From: CAYPZU01 sp964415395
Lineage (GTDB): Bacteria > Chlamydiota > Chlamydiia > Chlamydiales > SM23-39
Assembly: GCA_964415395.1 (NCBI GenBank)
Contig: CAYPZU010000050.1
Span: forward strand, 1-17,082
Reading direction: 5' to 3'
Length of the DNA: 17,082 nucleotides
Shown here: positions 13,847 through 17,082 of the stretch, one piece after another
Layout of the letters: every line of letters begins with the position of its first letter
How positions within the stretch are numbered: the first letter of the stretch is position 1
Notes under the pieces: generated by a model
Seen by the model: the letters and a program-made list of their open reading frames with translations, nothing else
Told to the model about the DNA's origin: nothing
The model's database searches: none
Translations under genes and position numbers: made by a program

Positions 13847-16162
13847 GTGAAAAAACATCTCTATTCCGCGATTAGCTTCATTGCCCTTCACCTTGTCTCT
13901 CCCCTTTATGCCGATGTGATCGGGAATTTCGGAGCGAATGATTCTGCAGCCATAGCCGGAACCATCGGCGACGACCTGGCTGCAACTTTATTTACTTCTG
14001 CGGGCATGGCGCAGCTTCGATCTGCGGAGATCAATTCTTCCGGACTCGGAATCGTCGCCGGCTATTTCTATGGCCCGAATAACCCTTTCGCCGTCTTTAC
14101 TTTCCCCGATCAAACGTTCTTGAACGTGAGCGGATCGCTGCCTGCCAGCGGCCGGGTTTACGGAGCCTCGATCAATCAATCGGGACTTGTTCTCCTTGGA
14201 GGAGAAGACAGCGGAGGAAACTTTTATGCCGCCCACGTCACTTCAGCGCCTTCGGTTGTTTCCCTGTTTCCGATGCTGACGAGCGGAATTATCTATGCGG
14301 CTTCGATCAATGATGATGGAAACGGAATCATCGGAGGGCAATACGGCGGAGCTCCGCAGAATCAATATGCGGCGTTTGTTTCATCCGGAGGTATAATCGA
14401 TGAAATCGATTTGAGCGCCATGTCGTCCCTGGCGAACGCTGGAATTATTAATGACGTAGCGATCAATTCGTCTGGGTATGCAGTCGTCGGAGGACAGGAA
14501 ACCGTTGCGATGGTGAATGTCGCCAGAGCGGGGTTGGTCGATCCGATGAAGACAGTGACGAATATTTCTCTCGCTCCGTTCGATGCGATGGCCAGCCAAA
14601 TAAACAGCGTTGCGATTAACGATGCGGGCAATGTCTTGATCGGAGGCAATGCTTTTCCCGGGGGGTATGCAGCCTTCGTCGATCCGGATGGAACGGCTCA
14701 TCCTATTGCTCTTGCAGGCGGCGTGACATCGATCTCCAGCGTGGCCATCAACGCCTCGGGCGTTGGGATTGTCGGAGGACAAATTCTCCAGGCCTATGCG
14801 GCTTTCGTCTATCCGGATCTAACAAGAGCCGACATCGATCTGGGCTTCACCGAAATCATCGTTAATTCAGTCTCGATCACCGATTCAGGAGTCGCTTTAG
14901 TGGGCGGATCCGACTCCATGTCCGGAATGTTTGCATACCTTGTGGCTCCAGACGCCTCAACAACTGCCATTACTGGCCTGAACGTCTCTGGTTCCATAGA
15001 TGCAGTCGCTTTGATCAATAATCCCAATCCCGGCCCCTCTCCGTCGCCTGTCCTTTCGATCACTCCCGCAGCGGCAGGCCCTTTTTCGGGAGCCATCAAC
15101 AGCGCTCTCTCTTTATCCGCCGCTCTCTCTTCCCATGTGATGACGCAGCATAAATCCTTTGGAGCCGGCGCTCCCACTCCGCAGACAGAAGATGTGGCGG
15201 CTCTGATTGCAGACGCGGCGTTCGGCGAAAGGTGCGATGCGGGCGACGGGCTTGCTCAAAACCGGCAAAGCTACGAAGCCTCTTCAGCCATCATTCCTCA
15301 GAGAAAACGGTCTCAGGAAGGAGAGTTCGCTCTCTATCTCTTCCCTTTTTATGACAAGATCCACGAGTCCTCTTTCGAAGCGCTTCCCTCCTATACGAAT
15401 GATATCGGCGGGGCGCTCGCAGCTCTTGAATACACGACCTATTCGAACGCCGTGGTAGGTGGAGGCGTGAGCTATGCCTTCAACTACGCCCATTATTCAA
15501 ACAGTCTGGGACATGCTAAAATCAATGAAGAGTTGGGAGTTGTTTATACTTCTTTCAAGAGCGGCTCTTTCTTCCTGAACGCAAGCGTTTGGGGCGGCTT
15601 GTATCAGCTCACGAACATCCGCCACACGCCTTTTTTCCATTTCACTTCAACGCTGAAAACGGATGGCTGGCTGCTCAATCCGCACCTTGAACTTTGCTAC
15701 TCCTGGAACAATCAGGAGGAGTGGCTTTACGTCGAACCGTTTGCGAGGGGAGACTGGGTCAATAACTGGCAAAATGGAGGGACGGAAAAAGGATCGTCGG
15801 GCCTCAATCTCGTGTTGAAGAGCCAGTACAACTCGATGCTTCGGAGCGAGGCGGGAATCCGGTTTTACCAGTTATTGAGCTACTGCTGGGGAACTGTTCT
15901 TTTCACCGAGAAGGGAAGCTATATCAATCGGACTCCCTTTGGAGATCATTCGATGAATACATTTTTCGTCGGCGGAAGCGCTTCTTCGTTCGGGATTTTC
16001 ACGCAATCGACGCAAAGCCAAAATCTTGGAGGCGCGCAGCTGAACATCACCTTCCTGCCAGAAGATATCGACTACCCGTATGGAGCGATCGACGCGCAGG
16101 GGGAATTCGGCTCGTCATTCCAGTCGTACTTCGTAGGGTTTGAAATCGGCAAACGATTTTAA
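13847..16162 (+). CDS. Autotransporter (type Va) with seven-repeat, possibly beta-propeller passenger
   Basis: A classical autotransporter in three parts. The signal peptide MKKHLYSAISFIALHLVSPLYA is at 1-22. The passenger has seven imperfect repeats beginning near residues 60, 107, 152, 204, 255, 299 and 342, spaced 43-52 aa, each with (V/A)-(A/S/E)-I-(N/T)-x-(S/D)-G followed by (I/V/L)-(G/A)-G, most then ending near a x-A-x-(F/L)-V patch; a closing strand VALINN is near 384. A proline-rich linker (NPNPGPSPSP) lies near 390-400. The C-terminal 280 residues (about 491-771) alternate polar and aromatic residues as in a 12-strand barrel and end in the terminal Phe expected for BAM recognition. 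Seven repeats suggest a seven-bladed propeller instead of the usual beta-helix. GTG 13847 is chosen because GAG lies 5 nt upstream and the signal peptide starts correctly; TTG 13835 would add four residues. It lacks the GGAI and FxxN repeats of chlamydial Pmps. Role unknown, probably adhesion. Confidence 0.85.
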   Translation: MKKHLYSAISFIALHLVSPLYADVIGNFGANDSAAIAGTIGDDLAATLFTSAGMAQLRSAEINSSGLGIVAGYFYGPNNPFAVFTFPDQTFLNVSGSLPASGRVYGASINQSGLVLLGGEDSGGNFYAAHVTSAPSVVSLFPMLTSGIIYAASINDDGNGIIGGQYGGAPQNQYAAFVSSGGIIDEIDLSAMSSLANAGIINDVAINSSGYAVVGGQETVAMVNVARAGLVDPMKTVTNISLAPFDAMASQINSVAINDAGNVLIGGNAFPGGYAAFVDPDGTAHPIALAGGVTSISSVAINASGVGIVGGQILQAYAAFVYPDLTRADIDLGFTEIIVNSVSITDSGVALVGGSDSMSGMFAYLVAPDASTTAITGLNVSGSIDAVALINNPNPGPSPSPVLSITPAAAGPFSGAINSALSLSAALSSHVMTQHKSFGAGAPTPQTEDVAALIADAAFGERCDAGDGLAQNRQSYEASSAIIPQRKRSQEGEFALYLFPFYDKIHESSFEALPSYTNDIGGALAALEYTTYSNAVVGGGVSYAFNYAHYSNSLGHAKINEELGVVYTSFKSGSFFLNASVWGGLYQLTNIRHTPFFHFTSTLKTDGWLLNPHLELCYSWNNQEEWLYVEPFARGDWVNNWQNGGTEKGSSGLNLVLKSQYNSMLRSEAGIRFYQLLSYCWGTVLFTEKGSYINRTPFGDHSMNTFFVGGSASSFGIFTQSTQSQNLGGAQLNITFLPEDIDYPYGAIDAQGEFGSSFQSYFVGFEIGKRF

Positions 16163-16188
16163 ACAAGACGGGCGGAGCTCGCGCTAGG

Positions 16189-16276
16189 GGCGTGCCATCA
16201 AACCTAAACTTCATTAGAGCGGACTCCCGTTATTCCATAGTTTTTGATGCCATGCCCTATGGCAAGGCGGGTTTTT
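16189..16276 (+). terminator. Structured 3' region after the autotransporter, possible terminator
   Basis: Two overlapping stems can form. Stem A pairs 16189-16202 with 16243-16256 (14 positions, 12 Watson-Crick, one G-U) across a 40 nt loop. Stem B is a perfect 6 bp TGCCAT/ATGGCA hairpin (16248-16253 with 16259-16264), followed by GGCGGG and five T residues at 16272-16276. The stems share bases, so only one can form at a time. The T-run also belongs to the CIRCE-like element, which weakens the terminator reading. Confidence 0.3.
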
Positions 16277-16301
16277 AGCAGATTGTCTTTGTGGCTGCTA
16301 A
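16275..16301 (+). promoter_or_regulatory. CIRCE-like operator upstream of groESL
   Basis: TTAGCAGAT-N9-GGCTGCTAA has the exact 27 bp, 9-9-9 geometry of the HrcA operator CIRCE (TTAGCACTC-N9-GAGTGCTAA) and matches it at 13 of 18 arm positions, keeping TTAGCA and TGCTAA intact. The inner three bases of each arm differ, while the palindrome extends outward to a perfect 11 bp stem (16271-16281 with 16295-16305). It ends 17 bp before the -35 box, so it lies upstream of the core promoter instead of in the leader as in Bacillus. HrcA control is likely but inferred; hrcA is not in the window. Confidence 0.6.
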
Positions 16302-16318
16302 AAACGGGGCTTAGTTCC

Positions 16319-16348
16319 TTGACAAAAACAGGGTTAGGCTTGTAGGAT
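16319..16348 (+). promoter_or_regulatory. groESL promoter
   Basis: A perfect -35 TTGACA (16319-16324) and a -10 TAGGAT (16343-16348, 4/6) are spaced 18 bp. Transcription would begin near 16355, leaving about 25 nt of leader that contains AAGGAG (16369-16374) 5 nt before the groES ATG. This is the best promoter in the window and directly follows the CIRCE-like palindrome. Confidence 0.65.
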
Positions 16349-16379
16349 CAAGGCAAAAAAGTTTTAAGAAGGAGTCCTT

Positions 16380-16673
16380 ATGCCTGAAAAGAAAATTAAG
16401 CCCCTTGGCAACCGGATTGTCGTGAAGCGGCAGGAAGCGAAAACCACCAAAGGCGGAATTCTTCTGCCTGAATCGGCTCAAGAAAAACCCCGCCAGGGCA
16501 AAGTGCTGGCAGTAGGCCCCGGCAAAATGGATGAAAAAGGCAAAACAATGCCGATGGACGTCAAAGTAGGCGATGAGATTTTGTTCTCCTCCTACTCGGG
16601 CACCGAATACAAGTCGGATGAGAACGAAGTGCTCATCCTGTCCGAAGAAGATGTCCTGGCCGTATTGAACTAA
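16380..16673 (+). CDS. groES: Co-chaperonin GroES
   Basis: A 97-residue 10 kDa chaperonin of standard length. It begins IKPLGNRIVVKR, followed by the flexible mobile loop that docks on GroEL (KTTKGGILLPES, about residues 21-32), the roof section GKVLAVGPGKMDEKGK (about 40-55), and the conserved KVGDEILFSSYSGTEY (about 62-77), ending near EEDVLAVLN. It forms the heptameric lid over GroEL in the cytoplasm. AAGGAG lies 5 nt upstream of the ATG, and the strong promoter and CIRCE-like operator stand just before it. groEL begins 10 bp after its stop with its own AGAGGA, the usual bicistronic arrangement. Confidence 0.98.
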   Translation: MPEKKIKPLGNRIVVKRQEAKTTKGGILLPESAQEKPRQGKVLAVGPGKMDEKGKTMPMDVKVGDEILFSSYSGTEYKSDENEVLILSEEDVLAVLN

Positions 16674-16683
16674 GAGGATCTCC

Positions 16684-17082
16684 ATGCCAAAAATGCTCCA
16701 ATTCCATGAAGAGGCCCTCAAGTCGCTCTTGAAGGGTGTCAAAACGCTCGCTAAAGCCGTCATCGTCACGCTCGGTCCCAAGGGCCGCAACGTCGTCATC
16801 GGCAAAGAATTCGGCGCTCCCTCGTCGACAAAGGACGGCGTCACCGTCGCGAAAGAAATCGCGCTGAAAAACAAGTATGAAAATATGGGCGCGCAGCTCG
16901 TAAAAGAAGCGTCGTCGAAGGCCTCCGATATGGCCGGCGACGGAACCACGACGGCGATCGTCCTCGCGGAGGCGATTTTTGCCGAAGGGGTGAAGAACGT
17001 CAGCGCGGGCGCCAATCCGATGGATCTGAAACGGGGGATCGACAAGTCGGTCCACGCGATCCTCGATGCGCTCGATAAAATG
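16684..17082 (+). CDS. groEL: Chaperonin GroEL, N-terminal 133 residues (cut by window edge)
   Basis: The frame from ATG 16684 is open to the right edge. Visible landmarks are HEEALKSLLKGVKTLAKAV, the nucleotide-binding VTLGPKGRNVVI (about residues 28-39), TKDGVTVAKEI, ENMGAQLVKEASSK, the ATP-hydrolysis segment AGDGTTTAIVLAEAI with its conserved Asp near 86, and NPMDLKRGID. It is the ATP-driven folding cage partner of GroES. Compared with typical GroEL the N-terminus is MPKMLQFHEEALKSLL, and IGKEFGAPSS replaces the usual I/LDKSFGAPT. Many chlamydiae carry several groEL paralogues; the linkage to groES here argues this is the main copy. Only about a quarter of the gene is present, so the C-terminal GGM tail cannot be checked. 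Confidence 0.97.
   Translation, partial: MPKMLQFHEEALKSLLKGVKTLAKAVIVTLGPKGRNVVIGKEFGAPSSTKDGVTVAKEIALKNKYENMGAQLVKEASSKASDMAGDGTTTAIVLAEAIFAEGVKNVSAGANPMDLKRGIDKSVHAILDALDKM

Overview
This 17 kb, G+C-rich bacterial window is densely coded. It most resembles a member of the Chlamydiota or the wider PVC group. That is an inference from the groES-groEL pair, whose GroEL N-terminus reads like chlamydial GroEL from memory, together with a type V autotransporter, a two-partner-secretion-like exoprotein, a long PutA and a NamZ/DUF1343 protein. No rRNA or other strong taxonomic marker is present, so the phylum is moderately likely and genus or family cannot be given.

The window has two halves. From 1 to about 12182 all genes lie on the minus strand. 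Read in transcription order they are a DHA2-family (EmrB/QacA-like) efflux permease, a bifunctional proline dehydrogenase/P5C dehydrogenase (PutA, type B layout), a UvrD/PcrA-type helicase, a 1243-residue FHA/TPS-domain exoprotein, and a metallophosphoesterase of the GpdQ/CpdA class that runs off the left edge. From about 12546 to the right edge all genes lie on the plus strand: a secreted NamZ-type exo-N-acetylmuramidase, an autotransporter with seven short passenger repeats and a C-terminal beta-barrel, groES, and the first 133 codons of groEL.

The divergent gap between the two halves (12183-12545) holds the most unusual DNA: a 251 bp imperfect inverted repeat with arms of about 76 and 80 bp, whose two blocks match at 36/42 and 23/26 positions. 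The gap before groES holds a sequence with exact 9-9-9 CIRCE geometry but diverged inner bases, followed by a strong promoter (perfect TTGACA) and Shine-Dalgarno, which suggests HrcA-type heat-shock control. The UvrD-PutA gap holds a cluster of ACAGGAT heptamers in both orientations and a GC-rich hairpin.

Functionally the window mixes housekeeping (chaperonins, DNA repair, proline catabolism, efflux) with surface biology (TPS-like exoprotein, autotransporter, secreted peptidoglycan hydrolase). The genes do not form one obvious pathway. The least characterised parts are the two repeat-bearing surface proteins and the palindromic element. Large open frames antisense to uvrD, putA, namZ and the FHA gene look like GC-driven shadows and are not annotated.
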